Part shown: positions 45,201 through 55,250 of the stretch, piece by piece | Layout: every line of letters begins with the position of its first letter | How positions within the stretch are numbered: the stretch's first letter is position 1 | Assembly: GCF_010183535.1 (NCBI RefSeq) | Contig: NC_071331.1 | Coordinates: forward strand, 19,406,001-19,470,000 | Direction: 5' to 3' | From: Caenorhabditis remanei | Taxonomy: Eukaryota; Nematoda; Chromadorea; Rhabditida; Rhabditidae | Length of the DNA stretch: 64,000 nucleotides | Program-made: the position numbers and the translations under genes | The notes under the pieces: model-generated | Database searches by the model: none | Seen by the model: the letters and a program-made list of their open reading frames with translations, nothing else | What the model was told of the DNA's origin: nothing

Positions 45201-46264
45201 AGTGAGACACACACACACACTCCGACTACCAGCTCGCCTTCAACCGAGGACAACCAATACCAGCATGCACTAACCTACCAGCTACTTATTCCAATAAAGG
45301 GTTTATCGATCTCTCTTTGTGCACCGCTTTCAGATCACAATACACAGATAACAGTCAGTGAAACATCCTTAGGGTTGAGGGGCAGGTTTCCACCAAACCT
45401 ACATAAAAACCCCCTCGTCACATCTGTTTCAGTAAATTGAAAATTCATAAAGACCGATTATGTCCAATTACTTTTACTTTTAACCTTCTTCTTTATGAAA
45501 TCTTCTAAAATTTCACCGTTTCAGTGGAAGCAGTAAACTTTTCCAAATCTTTTCGTAATTTGTTCTCATAGCCCCCCAATTCTTCAAATATTTTCTGCTA
45601 CAACCAATTTTTGGTCTCTGTATCCATTTCCTTATCAATGTTTTCTATTTTTAATAACAATTAACTGATCGAAAGGATCAAATAGTTACCGAATAACAAC
45701 TACAAAATGTTATTCGATATGGGAGGGGTGTCTAGTCAATATTATTTCAGACTGATTTCTGTTATACTCACCGATGTTTTCTCTTGACTCATTAGTGGTG
45801 GAAACAATCCGGTTTAAGATCTAAAAATGTAAAAATCTCGAGAGAATAGATCATCTCATTGCCTAATCGATTTAAATAGTTTTTTTCAAAAAAAATTACA
45901 GTTTCAGAGATTTTTGTTATATATTTTAAGGGTTTTGGTTATAGTGGTTCATGTGCAATGTTATGAAAATTCTAAAAAATTTTCCTTCTTCGGTCATAAT
46001 GTTTCTCAAAATTCCGCATTTTCAGCCATCGAATCGTGTCATTTATGGGCAATCGAACGCAACGTATTTCACGCGATAATGATGGAATCAGCACGTGAGA
46101 AAACAATGACAATGAAGAGATATCTGAAATGGTCGAATCGTTTCTGTGGTTATCCAGAAGAAGTTTTGTTGAGAATCGCCGAATTTTGTACCGAAATGAG
46201 ATATGAGGCAAGGGAGGAGTTGGTGGTGAAGCCGCAGTATGTCTACTTGATTTGCAGAGGATCG
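36195..46264 (+). CDS. pkg-2: cGMP-dependent protein kinase (PKG), partial, regulatory region, frameshifted
   Basis: Four exons recognised. About 36,195-36,382: N-terminal leucine zipper (REALLAELELKDDIIDQLRK...KRPIIGKSDE). 42,080-42,246: start of cyclic-nucleotide-binding domain A (AFETIGNALRLNTFLRNQD, YPVEVQAGAIIIRQGDLGSI). 42,580-42,692: EGKVQVVKD...RTM then, one frame over, GALFGELAILHHCERTATVR, the phosphate-binding cassette. 46,026-46,264: AIESCHLWAIERNVFHAIMM and the start of domain B. Junction phases 2, 1 and 1 agree only if one base is restored in the third exon near 42,628-42,634. The rest of domain B and the kinase domain were not found by 64,000. Introns are 5.7, 0.33 and 3.3 kb and filled with Ruby cores and repeats. 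PKGs phosphorylate Ser/Thr on cGMP binding. The symbol rests on linkage to cks-1/mes-6. It may be a pseudogene, or the frameshift may be a sequence error. Confidence 0.65.
36401..36532 (-). mobile_element. ~140-bp palindromic MITE, copy 11
   Basis: CTCCACC arm first; left end GTAGTTGTTACAACTGTG eroded, right end GCCGGGATAATA. In the first PKG intron. Confidence 0.83.
36961..37265 (+). repeat. Local duplication unit 1 (pairs with 38,885-39,205)
   Basis: Shared AGCGTCT(T)AAATTGATATAAAA, GTTTTGATGAAAC(A/G)G, TCTATAATTT/C and GTTTAGTGAAACAGTATATAT. About 1.6 kb of other sequence separates the two units. Confidence 0.8.
37266..38204. repeat. Insertion with ACAGGTA minisatellite
   Basis: Holds AATCCCGGAACGAAAAA words (37,395-37,455), a ~55-bp tandem pair (37,545-37,635, TAGAAATCAATAAAATTA), and many ACAGGT(G/A)(A/T)ACAGGTA-like units at 37,760-37,890 and 37,985-38,000, with CCGTAGGGGGTACGGTA. 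It looks like foreign repeat sequence between the two duplication units. No gene is supported. Confidence 0.6.
38646..38852 (-). mobile_element. CACAGGGGTGC-ended MITE, copy 2
   Basis: 207 bp, opposite orientation to 4,307-4,514, flanked by CATACT on both sides (38,640-38,645, 38,853-38,858). Confidence 0.85.
38885..39205 (+). repeat. Local duplication unit 2
   Basis: Partner of 36,961-37,265. Of the cores in unit 1, the minus core 37,239 is kept (39,182), plus 37,213 is changed (ATTGTTTCG), and minus 37,067 is changed (TGAAACGG). Confidence 0.8.
40119..41046 (+). CDS. Possible 56-aa basic protein nested in the PKG intron
   Basis: Exon 40119-40183 (ATG in AAAATG context, MKALRYRRDLFRNRTQRYVP) ends at a GTTTGT donor in phase 2. 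Exon 40941-41046 starts after TTTTTGCCAG and reads FNKLRRDVRDDRQRLNPELI...SNSYK then TAG. Phases agree. Highly basic, not recognised. The first exon is also phase-compatible with the PKG exon at 42,080, so it could instead be an alternative PKG first exon. No clear poly(A) signal. Confidence 0.35.
41235..41390. repeat. GGCGAA-rich short repeat cluster
   Basis: Alternating GGCGAAGG, CCTTCGCC, GGCGAATATCGCC and GGAAATGAAAAA words; an imperfect set of nested hairpins just before the CNB-domain exon. Confidence 0.6.
42000..42020 (-). ncRNA. Predicted 21U-RNA, antisense in the PKG intron
   Basis: Minus core 42,063-42,056; start signal TGAT (minus strand) with T at 42,020, 43 nt downstream of the core C. 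Inferred. Confidence 0.45.
42896..43034 (+). mobile_element. ~140-bp palindromic MITE, copy 12
   Basis: CTCTATGG arm first (diverged), right end GTGTCGAGCC. Confidence 0.83.
44797..45422 (+). mobile_element. Probable solo LTR
   Basis: Starts TGTCGCGACC, ends CCTCGTCACA, about 626 bp, GC-richer than its flanks. It contains AATAAAGGG (about 45,296) and a (CA)n run at 45,207-45,220. Flanks TTTGT / TCTGT match at 4 of 5 positions. Start and internal CACGACCTTAGA resemble the solo LTR at 30,288 (TGTCGTGG, CACGACCTTGAG). In a PKG intron. Confidence 0.6.
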
Positions 46265-46516
46265 GTTTGTTTATTTTCGGCTCTAATACAGTTTAGATGT
46301 CCTTTGAAAACTTGAACGTCCCAAAAAACACTTAGACGTCCCAAAATACGTTTAGACGCCCCTTGAAGTCCGAAAATTTGGTTTTAAATAATTAGACGTC
46401 GAAAACTTTCCTATTGCTCTGATATAATTTGCGTTGGCAATTGGTAATTAACAATTACCTATTCTTTAAAAACTTCACTGTTTCATGAAAAATCTGAAAC
46501 AACTTGATTTCTGTAA

Positions 46517-46537
46517 TTACGTAATGAACTTGTTCTA
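46517..46537 (+). ncRNA. Predicted 21U-RNA
   Basis: Core at 46,478; start signal TAAT with T at 46,517 (+39). The RNA would begin TTACGTAATGAAC. Inferred. Confidence 0.45.
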
Positions 46538-47103
46538 TTATTTCGAAACAAAATTTTTTTCAACTCCCTGTTTCAAAATGTTTTATTGAAAAAGCATAGA
46601 AAATTAGGATTGATCTTTTCATAGTTTTTTATACGAAACAACTTTCCAGTTACAAAAAATGGCATATGTGAAACTTCGCATTTTCCAAGCGTTACTGTTT
46701 CTCAAAAATCTGAAACAGTAGATTGCAAGAGTGCATTGTACTGTTTCAAAACTTCATACCGACTGACTGATGACTTCATCTACGAGAAGTAATTACTTTT
46801 CAAGCAAAAAAATTTATTGTTTCAAAATGCTTTGTTGAATAACATAAAAACAATCAGAATTGATGAAATACGTTTTCCACCACAAACATTAGAGAACACT
46901 TTTTACGGAACAGTTTAGTAGTTCAGCTCATTTATTTCATTTTTCGATCATAACTAAGTAACTGCATCAGAAAACTCCTTTTTTAGAATTCGATTGCAAT
47001 GTGAATTACCTTCTTCATATTGAAAAAGATTTTATTGAAATCTGATACAGTAGATTTTTTTGATATCCATAAATCAAAAATCAAAAGTTTACTGTTTCAA
47101 AAA

Positions 47104-47596
47104 ATATTATAGAAGAGTTTCAGAAATCAAAGTTGATGGACCCTATTCTAATGAGTTGAAAGTAGAAAAAGTTGTTCGCCGTAGAATTTATGGTATCGAC
47201 TCATCTGGAATAGTATGTATTCGATTAAAACTAACTTACTCTTTCAGAAAATTCGTACAAGTCAAAAAATTGAAATGGATGCGAGGGACTGGATATTGGA
47301 ATTCAGATGAATCAAATCGAATAAGTGAGCAGGTCAGAAAGACTTCTAATATTTGAGAGTCATTGAAAGTGTAACGCAAGGAAGTTCGTTTTGAACTCGA
47401 TCAATTCTATGATGCCCATAAGAAATCGTGTGATAAGATCCAATTGTTGGAGGAACGAAATCAGGAATTGACAAAGGACATTGCGGAGATTCAGTCAATG
47501 AATAAGGTCTACTTACAAATGATAGAGTATAATTCGGATTGTATCGCGGGACTAACAGCTCAAATGGAAAAGTTGGTCACATTTGTGAATAAATAA
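47104..47596 (+). pseudogene. Degenerate coiled-coil gene fragment
   Basis: From about 47,390 a frame reads EVRFELDQFYDAHKKSCDKI...LLEERNQELTKDIAEIQ and ends IAGLTAQMEKLVTFVNK before TAA (47,594-47,596). This matches the C-termini of the genes at 16,156 and 18,502 (ELTAQMEKLTKCVEKLMK). Upstream pieces (EIKVDGPYSNELKVEKVVRR; KIRTSQKIEMDARDWILEFR) are separated by a 35-nt pseudo-intron and stops. The 3' UTR word GTGATGATTGTA is retained. A third, decaying family member. Confidence 0.6.
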
Positions 47597-48280
47597 GGGG
47601 AAATGATTGTATTATATTTATATTGTGATGATTGTATATAGAATGTTTGCCAAATTAAAAGCGTTTCCATTCTAAAAGATCAAAACTCATTTCTCCCTTC
47701 CTTCCATTTTTAGCATCCATGTTTTATTCTCGTTTTCTAATTGAATTTTCCCTTATTTTATGACGTTAGAGTTTAGAGCAGGTGGAATTAATGTCGACTT
47801 TTATGTGTTTCTTGGAATTTCCTCTAACTTTTTCTGTTTCACATCCATTTTGTTAGCTTTTTGGTAAGCCCCATACCGAAATAGCATTAGAGCGTACATT
47901 CCAAAACCCCTTAATCCAGCGGCGATCTCATTAGAAATCCGGTCGGAAAAAACAAAAAAATACACCCACTTGATAGAAAAGGGTCCGGGAGTAATCTGGC
48001 AGAAATGCTTCCCCCGCCAAACCACCAATTTGTTTTTCCCGCTTTTTTTTTCTCTTTTCGGCTTGTTTTGAAACTGAAATTTTTTTGGTTTTTGTGTTAA
48101 TGTTTCAATTTTTGGGCGGGAAAATATCTAGCTTTTTTGCGGGAATGCATATATTCATTGAACCGGAAACAAATATTTTTCTTCAAAAACTTGTGTAGAC
48201 TAGACTAGAGGAAACTGCTTTTTTCAAGAGTTTTTTATATACTTCAGGACTGATTTAAAAAAATTTATTTACTGTTTCAC

Positions 48281-48400
48281 CTATTAGCACGGCACGCCTC
48301 TAACAACCGCGCTCTAGCGAACCCGAAGAAAATTGTGTACGAAATCGAGAGACTCAGAGAAAAAGAAACATTTTTCAAGGGGGGTTTCGGTGGAGCTAAT
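48281..48400 (+). mobile_element. ~140-bp palindromic MITE, copy 13 (3' arm deleted)
   Basis: CTCTAGC arm first; the right arm jumps from GGTGGAGC straight to TAATAA. It inserted one base after the core at 48,272-48,279, so it separates that core from its original 21U-RNA. Absent from copy A at 24,215. Confidence 0.85.
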
Positions 48401-48564
48401 AAATCAGAAATTTCTTTCGAAATATCTATTATAATGGTGACCAATCGTATGTGGATAAAAAAATTTTCAAACTTTCTCGTGAAACAGTAAATTTTTACAA
48501 AGTGAAATTTTACAATTTCTCCGAACATTGATTACCACTGATTGTATGTTTTCATTCTTACTTA

Positions 48565-48870
48565 CTAGGGAATGGTCAGGACTGACTTTGGAGTTCAGCA
48601 ACGAGACCTAGCAGAATCACCCCTCGACCACCGATCGCTGGCCGAAAGATATCTTCAGGTGCTGTGATATTCGGGGCGAAACACAGCTAAATTTAGGTGG
48701 AAAATCGAGTAAATCACATGTATTAAATTTGCATTTTCAGACAAGGATATCTGGATTCTGGAGGGTCGTCAGCAGTTTTTGAAAACTGATTTTTCATCAG
48801 AATTCGATTCTCTATCGATTCTGCTAGGTCTCGTTGCTGGACTCCAAAGTCAGTCCTGACCATTCCCTAG
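48565..48870. mobile_element. 306-bp foldback MITE with TTA target duplication
   Basis: Ends CTAGGGAATGGTCAGGACTG and its complement, flanked by TTA (48,562-48,564, 48,871-48,873). It shares the CTAGGGAA tip with the element at 54,599; Harbinger/Tourist-like. Confidence 0.9.
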
Positions 48871-49447
48871 TTAGTGCTGCATTTCTAAAAAAAAGATCAT
48901 CAAATTTTACTGTTTCAATACAAATACTTCACATCTTCCTTAATTTAAGTGATAATATTAGTATGAATTTTTAGTCGTAGGCTAACAATATTGTTAATGT
49001 TTCAATGAGTACGTTTCTTGAAAACTGAGTTACTACTAGTGATCTACGAAGTCATGACTTTCGGTGTTAAAGGCGCATCTAGTTCATTCGAGATTTCGCG
49101 GAACGGTCTTGTAGTTGAAAATATCAAGTACCATGTTTTTGAACATTGCAGGTCTGAAAAGAACTGCAAATCATGTTTTCCGCTTCGAGACCATTTTGTA
49201 CAAAGTAAATGCGCCTTTAACATCTCCGGAAATGTGTTCGTGAACCGATAATAGATGATTCCAAAAAGATCGAAAGACGATTTATAGATAACCTCCAGTT
49301 TTTCGTGAAACAGTAGATTTAAAAAAAATTAAATTTTTTGGTAGTTTTGCCACTTCTCCAGTCACTGTAATCATCCGATTTTTGCAATATTTCTCAACCA
49401 AAACCTACTGTTTCAAAGTTAAATTTTCAACTCTTTCATGTTTTTAA

Positions 49448-49468
49448 TGATGCTTATGTCGCGCAATA
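49448..49468 (+). ncRNA. Predicted 21U-RNA
   Basis: Core at 49,408; TAAT with T at 49,448 (+40). The RNA would begin TGATGCTTATG; paralog of 24,828. Confidence 0.55.
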
Positions 49469-50346
49469 CTAGGCATGGTTTCTAAATAACTTTATTATGT
49501 CTGAATAACAACATATTCATGAATGCATCGTAGATAAGCTCCAGGTTTTAAAACTATTTCCTGAAACAGTAATCAAAAAAGTGTTTTTTTTTGTGTTTCA
49601 CGGAGCACTGATCTGAATCGGAATCTACTGATATTTGAATATTTGCTTCTCTTTTTTTTATTGATCTGATTCTTCAAAAAATCTACTGTTTCAAAGTAAA
49701 AACTCAATTTCTTTCAGTTTTCCAATGATATTTTTGTTTTACAGAAGTAAGATTCAATACTTTAAAAAAAATCTTTTTCTGAGAGTAATAAATGGAACAA
49801 TTTTTCTCGCGGTTCCATCAGAAATTTGTTATTTTCGATCTAATACTCATAAAATGGAGCATAACATTTCTGTTGATTTTTACTGTTTCACGTGAAAATT
49901 TTAGACATTTCGGAACTGACTAATTAAAATCTGCCGAAAAAGATGAATTACCTCCAAACAAACTCAAATTTTCAATAATGCTTTTTTTGAAATAGTGTAA
50001 CTTTTATAAACACTGTTTCACGAAAAAAAGATTTATAATGAAATGAAATTGTTAGTGGTTCTCCGAATTGAGGCTTTAGATAATTTTTGAATATAATTGA
50101 TTAATAAAGAGTAACATTACCGCGAATCATTCGCAGACGAGTTCCTATTCAATCAACTTTTTGATTCAAATTTTTATCATCTTTTCAACTAAAAATTTAC
50201 TGTTTCACAACCTATTCATTTGAACGGGTAACAAATGTTTTATTGTTTTAATGTTTATTTTTCAAATAATCTCATTCCACCAAACACTTAAACTAAAAAT
50301 TTACTGTTTCAAAGTGATAATTTCATCTCATTCAGACTTTCTGTAA

Positions 50347-50367
50347 TGTTTTCGTCTTCCAAAAGTA
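50347..50367 (+). ncRNA. Predicted 21U-RNA
   Basis: Core at 50,304; TAAT with T at 50,347 (+43). Begins TGTTTTCGTCTT; paralog of 25,568. Confidence 0.5.
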
Positions 50368-51102
50368 TGATATTCTTTTAGAATTCTAGTAATCAACATT
50401 CAACATTTTTTCTCACTGTTTCAGCAAAATAGTTTGCAGTCTGATAAGTGGATTCAATCAAAGCGGGGTAGTTCATATTTGCTGATTTTTTACTGTTTCA
50501 AAGGACAGTAAACTATTTTGACGTTTTTGTGGGAAGTTAGTCGAATAAATTGTTGTTCAGTTCTGTTTCACCAGGAGTAAGATACAATATTCTAATGAAG
50601 TTTTGATAAACAGGACTTCAATAAACAAGGAGTTTTTACACTGTTTCAGGAAACACTGCGGATTACTCACTATTTAATTTGAAAGTAAATTATTTAAACG
50701 TGTTTTCTATTTTCCAAGTAGAATGGAAACAAGAATTGGCAAACTCGATGAGTACAATATCATCTCTACATAAAATCTTTCTTCTTCAAATTTTTCCCGA
50801 AACAGTAATATAAATTCACACGAATAAAAGAGACAGCAAGATTTTTCACACTGTTTCAGCAGAAGTTGTTAATTTTCAATGTGATAAGTTGCTTCAACAT
50901 ATATATGATGTAATATTTCTGCCGATCATTTTCTGTTTTACTGGAATCAGTAAAAACTTCGTAGTTCCAGTTTAGTTGGAAATTTTCCGATTGAAATTGA
51001 GAACTGGTAATTTTTCGAAGGTAACGATGGTTGATTGTTGTTTTTGTTTCATCTGAAACTTACTGTTTCAATAAAACAAGTTAATCTTTTTCATGTTTTC
51101 GA

Positions 51103-51123
51103 TTATACTTTTAAATTGAATCG
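51103..51123 (+). ncRNA. Predicted 21U-RNA
   Basis: Core at 51,063; CGAT with T at 51,103 (+40). Positional paralog of 25,943 but with a diverged RNA sequence (begins TTATACTTTT). Confidence 0.5.
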
Positions 51124-51679
51124 TTCGGTGTTCACAACTTTCTTATAATTCTAAATTACAAACAACATTCTATCTTCACAAAATTGTTTTCCCCTGTTTC
51201 ACAAGACCTAGATTTGAAATGCAAAATAAGTGATAATGATAATTAGACTGTAGCAATAGTTCACCAAAAACACTACTTCACTCTAGCAGAATGAATACGG
51301 GACGTGCAAACAGGCAGTTGTCAGTCATTTCTATGGAATATTAATTTCACTTGTTCATGAACAAATTTAAAAATGAAATGCCTTCTAAGCACAAGCTTTT
51401 TAATTTGCTGATGGTTATTTTTCCACTGTTTCACAGAGTACTGATCAGAACTGGTAATAAATAGTTGGCTGTTTTGTAATCTAAATCAACAGTTACTGTT
51501 TCACCACAAAAACTTCATATTCTTGTGATTTTAAAGGATGATTGATGAGGTACTGTTCTATCATAAAACATCAAGAAAGTATTTATTCTCTCTTTTATTG
51601 TTGTTTGTTATTTCATTTTTCGCATAGATCCTACTTTTTATGACACAACAGGAATTGAATGAAGAAATAATTATTTTTA

Positions 51680-51823
51680 TTATTAGCACGGCACACGTCT
51701 TACAACCGCGCTCCACCGAAATGCCTCTTGGAAAATGTCTCTTTTTCTCTGAGTCTCTCAATTTCGTACACTATTTTTTTGTTTTCGGTTGAGCGCGGTA
51801 GTAAGACGTGTGTCGTGCTGATA
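51680..51823 (-). mobile_element. ~140-bp palindromic MITE, copy 14
   Basis: Complete, TATTAGCACGGCACACG to GTCGTGCTGATA; the left arm reads CTCCACC. Confidence 0.85.
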
Positions 51824-52559
51824 ACTACATAGTGAAATCTAATTTTGCGATTAAAATTTGCTGTTTCAGTAAAGATTTTTTAGAATTACTTAACCTAACC
51901 AAAATGATTGAAGACGGTAACTTGGAAGAATAATAGTTTGAAACACTCAATTAAAAATGCAATCAAAGTATCACCCGATTCCTCCTGGGATTTTTTTCCG
52001 TCTAACCCGCATTTTTATAATATTTCTCAGTCTGTCAACACCCACCAGTTAGTTTTAGCAGCTTATTATGTTTTGTCTCTCATCTATCTCCTCTCGTTCA
52101 TTTTTATTGATTTTTTGAAAAGATTCAGAATTTTACTGTTTCCAAAACTTGAGAAATATATTATTCATTGTTTTATTCAATGATAACAAATGTTTAGGTT
52201 TTCGAAAATCTGCAAAACTAATTTAGAAAAATTCTATATTCTTTAAACTGAAACTTGCGAAACTGTGAAATTTTACAAATTCAATATTCCTTCACAGTTT
52301 TGATTCCAAGTTAAGCGAAATTTTAGAAATTAAAACTGTTCTTATGTTGTTGCTGTTTCTAGTAGGGAGAAATTAATTCTGATAGCAAACAGTTTTTCTA
52401 TAGACTATAGTACACACCATTTTAAAATTGGAAAAAATTCAACTGTTTCATCAGAAATGTATATTGTGGTGTTTAGAAATCCATACAGTGATTCATCTCA
52501 ACCGAATGTTGCAACATTGAAAATCTTCATCAGTGAGAATGTTGATTGAAGTAACACCT

Positions 52560-52830
52560 GTGAATTGCATACTTATCATTTGGTGGGCCGTCACTGGTCG
52601 AAATTTTTTTGAATTTTAGGACCTTAAAAATAATTTTCAACCATTTTTTGTCACTAACGTCACTGTAGAACTTCTTTAATATGTCAATTTATTGGAATTA
52701 TAGCTCAAAATGCCAAAAATTCCTTTTTCAAAAATTACTGTTTAAAAAAACAGTTTTCCGGAAAAAGATCATTTCAGCCGGGTCGGATCGGTGAAAAAAA
52801 AATTTGGTAAACCCGTTACGAATATGGTGA
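52560..52830. repeat. GGGCCG-type repeat, copy 2
   Basis: Diverged copy of 29,920-30,180 (TGGTGGGCCGTCACTGG, CTGTAGAACTTC, TTATAGCTCAAAATGCC, GGAAAAAGATC). Confidence 0.6.
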
Positions 52831-53739
52831 ATTGTAACATTACATTTTGTGTGAAACAAAATAACTTTTTCCACTGTTTCATAGAATTTTGTTCAGATAA
52901 TTTTTTAATTGCTTGTATTGGTAGTCGGTTGTCTTCAATAGGATCAATAAATAATATCTGCCACAACAGCAATGCAAAGTATCTCTGATACTTAGATAGT
53001 GAGTAAGTTTAATTTTCATTTGAAACGGTGAATTCGATGATTCCTCATCATGTTGAGACAATTCACTGTTTCAAAGATTTTCCATTTAGGGATATTTGGT
53101 GATAATTTATATCAGATTCTTTGGAGAATTAATATTTCAGAATGATAATCCAGAGTTTCCAGTTTTGTCTGTCTCTCCCCCACTTCATCTTATTCCAAAT
53201 TTAGAAAAAATGCAACATTTCCTATTTATTTCTCACCTCTTGATCCCTCTTCTCCTTCAGTTTCTTTCCCGGAAACAACGTGCAAAACAAGCGAAAAAAA
53301 CAGAAATACACATGAGAGAAGTGGGCGGAGTCTATTTTTCTCATATGAGAGAACTTGGATTTTGTTGGGTAAAAAAGAAAACATGAGTGCGGTTTTTTGA
53401 GTTTTTTAACTTTTAATGGTTTCAGTTGTTGGAGAATTAAATTTCTCATCAAGACAAGTTTTGGAAAGGTAAGTTTTACAGCCTAGTTGAAACAGTAATT
53501 TTATGTTTTTACTGTTTCAAATTTTTCAAGAGCTCTTTAAGTTTTAATTATCAGTACTGGACAAATGTAAAATTAAGCAAATATCAGAAATTACAAGGAG
53601 TATTAAACAAAAATAAAATCACTACAAGAATTATTAGTTTTTTGCTGAAACAGTAAATTTTAAAATATAATTTCTATTCCCAAACCCTCAAGTTTGTTGC
53701 TTGAACCCCTTCTCGAAACTGATGTACTTTTCTGAAACA

Positions 53740-53866
53740 CTATTAGCTTGGCACAGCAACTACGCTCCACCGAAAATCCTTTGAAAAATGTCTCTTTTCT
53801 CTGAGTCTCTCATTATTGCACACTATTTTTCTCGGTTTCGGTAAAGAAGAGTGCGGTGCTAATAGC
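53740..53866 (-). mobile_element. ~140-bp palindromic MITE, copy 15
   Basis: CTCCACC arm first; small deletions in both arms; ends CTATTAGCTTGGCAC and GTGCGGTGCTAATAG. Confidence 0.82.
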
Positions 53867-54523
53867 CTTAGATATAAAAAATTTCCACGGGAAATACCAA
53901 TTTCATAATCTCAGAATTGATGTATTGAAAAAGTTTTGTCTTAAAGTTTATGACTGAAACAGTAAATCTTTTTGAATTCTCACTGTTTCAAACTTTTGAA
54001 GACAAGAAAATATCCATAGCTCACTATCAGCATTAACAACTCCAGATAATTTCAAGCAATATTAAAATGTTGTTGAAACAGTGATTTTTTTCTTTTTTTC
54101 TTGTCCAGAATCCATTTTTCTTATTCCCCTTCCTTTTTCTATCTCCCAATCCAGATTCCAATCGATGACGTCTTCTTCTTCTCCCATCCCATCCCCTTCC
54201 ACCCACAACTTCTTATCCCCCAGAGAGACTATTCCCAGAAATCTCGAAAAAAAAAAGTTATGACGTACTTAGAACACTCTAGTGATACACTAGACGATGT
54301 GTGTATTCTCAAAAAAGTGCGATTTTCGAAAATAATTCCCGTGGGAAACGAAAAGAGATGTGGAGTGAGAGATAGAGTTAGGGGAAAGAAGTGTGAAATT
54401 TTAAGCAAAGATTTCGAACGTTTTGTTTTTCTGTTTCACTCGTTTTATTTGTATTATACTCTGTGTTTGAAAACTCAATTAATTTACGGATGGTACCGCT
54501 AAAACAGTGTATTTAGAGAGTTG

Positions 54524-55047
54524 TATTAGCACAGCACGCTTCTTACAACCGCGCTCTACCGAAACCAATGAAGATAGTCTGCGAAATTGAGAAGCTCACT
54601 AGGGAAGGCCTCGGGGTGACCGTGGAGTTATGAGATGTGAGCTATATCGTTGGAAAGCTGGGAAAACGCTGATTCCAAATATATATTCAGTTTTTGCCCT
54701 CGAGGCCTGGTATTCGAGAAAAACAGGGTCAAAGTAAAGAAAAATGACTAATTATTGCCTTTCTAACACGCGAAAAAATTTTTGCAATTTTTTTGCAATT
54801 TTCGCGTGTTAAAAAGGCAATAATTTGTCATTTTTTCTAACTTTGACCATGTTTTTCTCGAATACCAGACCTCGAGGGCAAAAACTGAATATACATTTGA
54901 AATCAGCATTTTCTCAGCTTTCCAATGATATAGGTCACAACCCATAACTCCAGACCGAGTCCATGACCTTCCCTAGTCAGAGAAAAAGAGACATTTTCAA
55001 GAACATTTTGGTGGAGCTCAGTTGTAAGAAATATGTTGAGCTGATAG
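54524..55047 (+). mobile_element. ~140-bp palindromic MITE, copy 16, split by a nested MITE
   Basis: The left part 54,524-54,598 and right part 54,980-55,047 together form a normal copy, interrupted at AAGCTCA by the foldback at 54,599-54,976. Confidence 0.88.
54599..54976. mobile_element. 378-bp foldback MITE nested in copy 16, TCA target duplication
   Basis: Ends CTAGGGAAGGCC and CCTTCCCTAG, flanked by TCA at 54,596-54,598 and 54,977-54,979. Arms include CTCGAGGGCAAAAACTGAAT; the loop is around 54,780-54,800 (two AATTTTTTTGCAATTTT-like runs). Confidence 0.9.
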
Positions 55048-55049
55048 AA

Positions 55050-55250
55050 ATAGCAGTCAATTTTTTTCGATTACAGTTTCAACAACACAGCATAACTGAA
55101 ATATATTTTTTTGCTCTGTTAATTCCAAAGTTCTTTGGAAACCGTATCATCTAGACACTATGTACAGTAAGATTATTCAAAACAACTACTGTTTCTTTAC
55201 TTTCTGGTAATCCAGTTTAGTTTTGAATTCTGTTCCCAATAAAAGAAGTC
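55050..55250 (+). repeat. Local duplication unit (pairs with 59,110-59,300)
   Basis: Shared AGAAATAG(C/T)AG, TTAATTCC..AGTTC, AAACCGTATCATCTAGACA and TATGTACAGTAA(G/A)ATTATT. The core near 55,190 is changed (CTGTTTCT) while unit 2 keeps it (59,242). Confidence 0.8.

Larger units (their letters stand above)
42835..47099. promoter_or_regulatory. 21U-RNA promoter cluster, 42.8-47.1 kb
   Basis: Exact cores: plus at 42835, 43087, 44217, 44531, 44710, 45424, 46478, 46568, 46741 and 47092; minus at 42844, 43634 and 46711. Those before 46,026 lie in a PKG intron. Cores 42,835/42,844 form the exact palindrome CTGTTTCAGTGAAACAG. Confidence 0.8.
47604..51560. repeat. Segmental duplication copy B, block 1 (pairs with 23,920-26,260)
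   Basis: Shared landmarks in the same order: CTAAAAGATCAAAACTCATT (24,027/47,674), CAGGTCTGAAAAGAAC, TAATGATGCTT, GTGATAATT...CTCATT.AGACTTT, AATTCTAGTAATCAA and GAGTACTGATCAGAACTG. Moderately diverged, same orientation. Confidence 0.85.
47834..51868. promoter_or_regulatory. 21U-RNA promoter cluster, copy B, densest part
   Basis: Exact cores: plus at 47834, 48272, 48910, 49408, 49686, 49883, 50013, 50200, 50304, 50416, 50493, 50563, 50641, 50851, 51063, 51194, 51426, 51496 and 51861; minus at 48480, 49306 and 49562. Between 50.0 and 51.5 kb there are 12 plus cores and no minus core. Confidence 0.87.

Noticed and set aside
53096..54502. ORFs of 96 and 133 aa between Ruby cores
   Set aside because: Low-complexity F/S/K-rich frames with no splice sites or family likeness.
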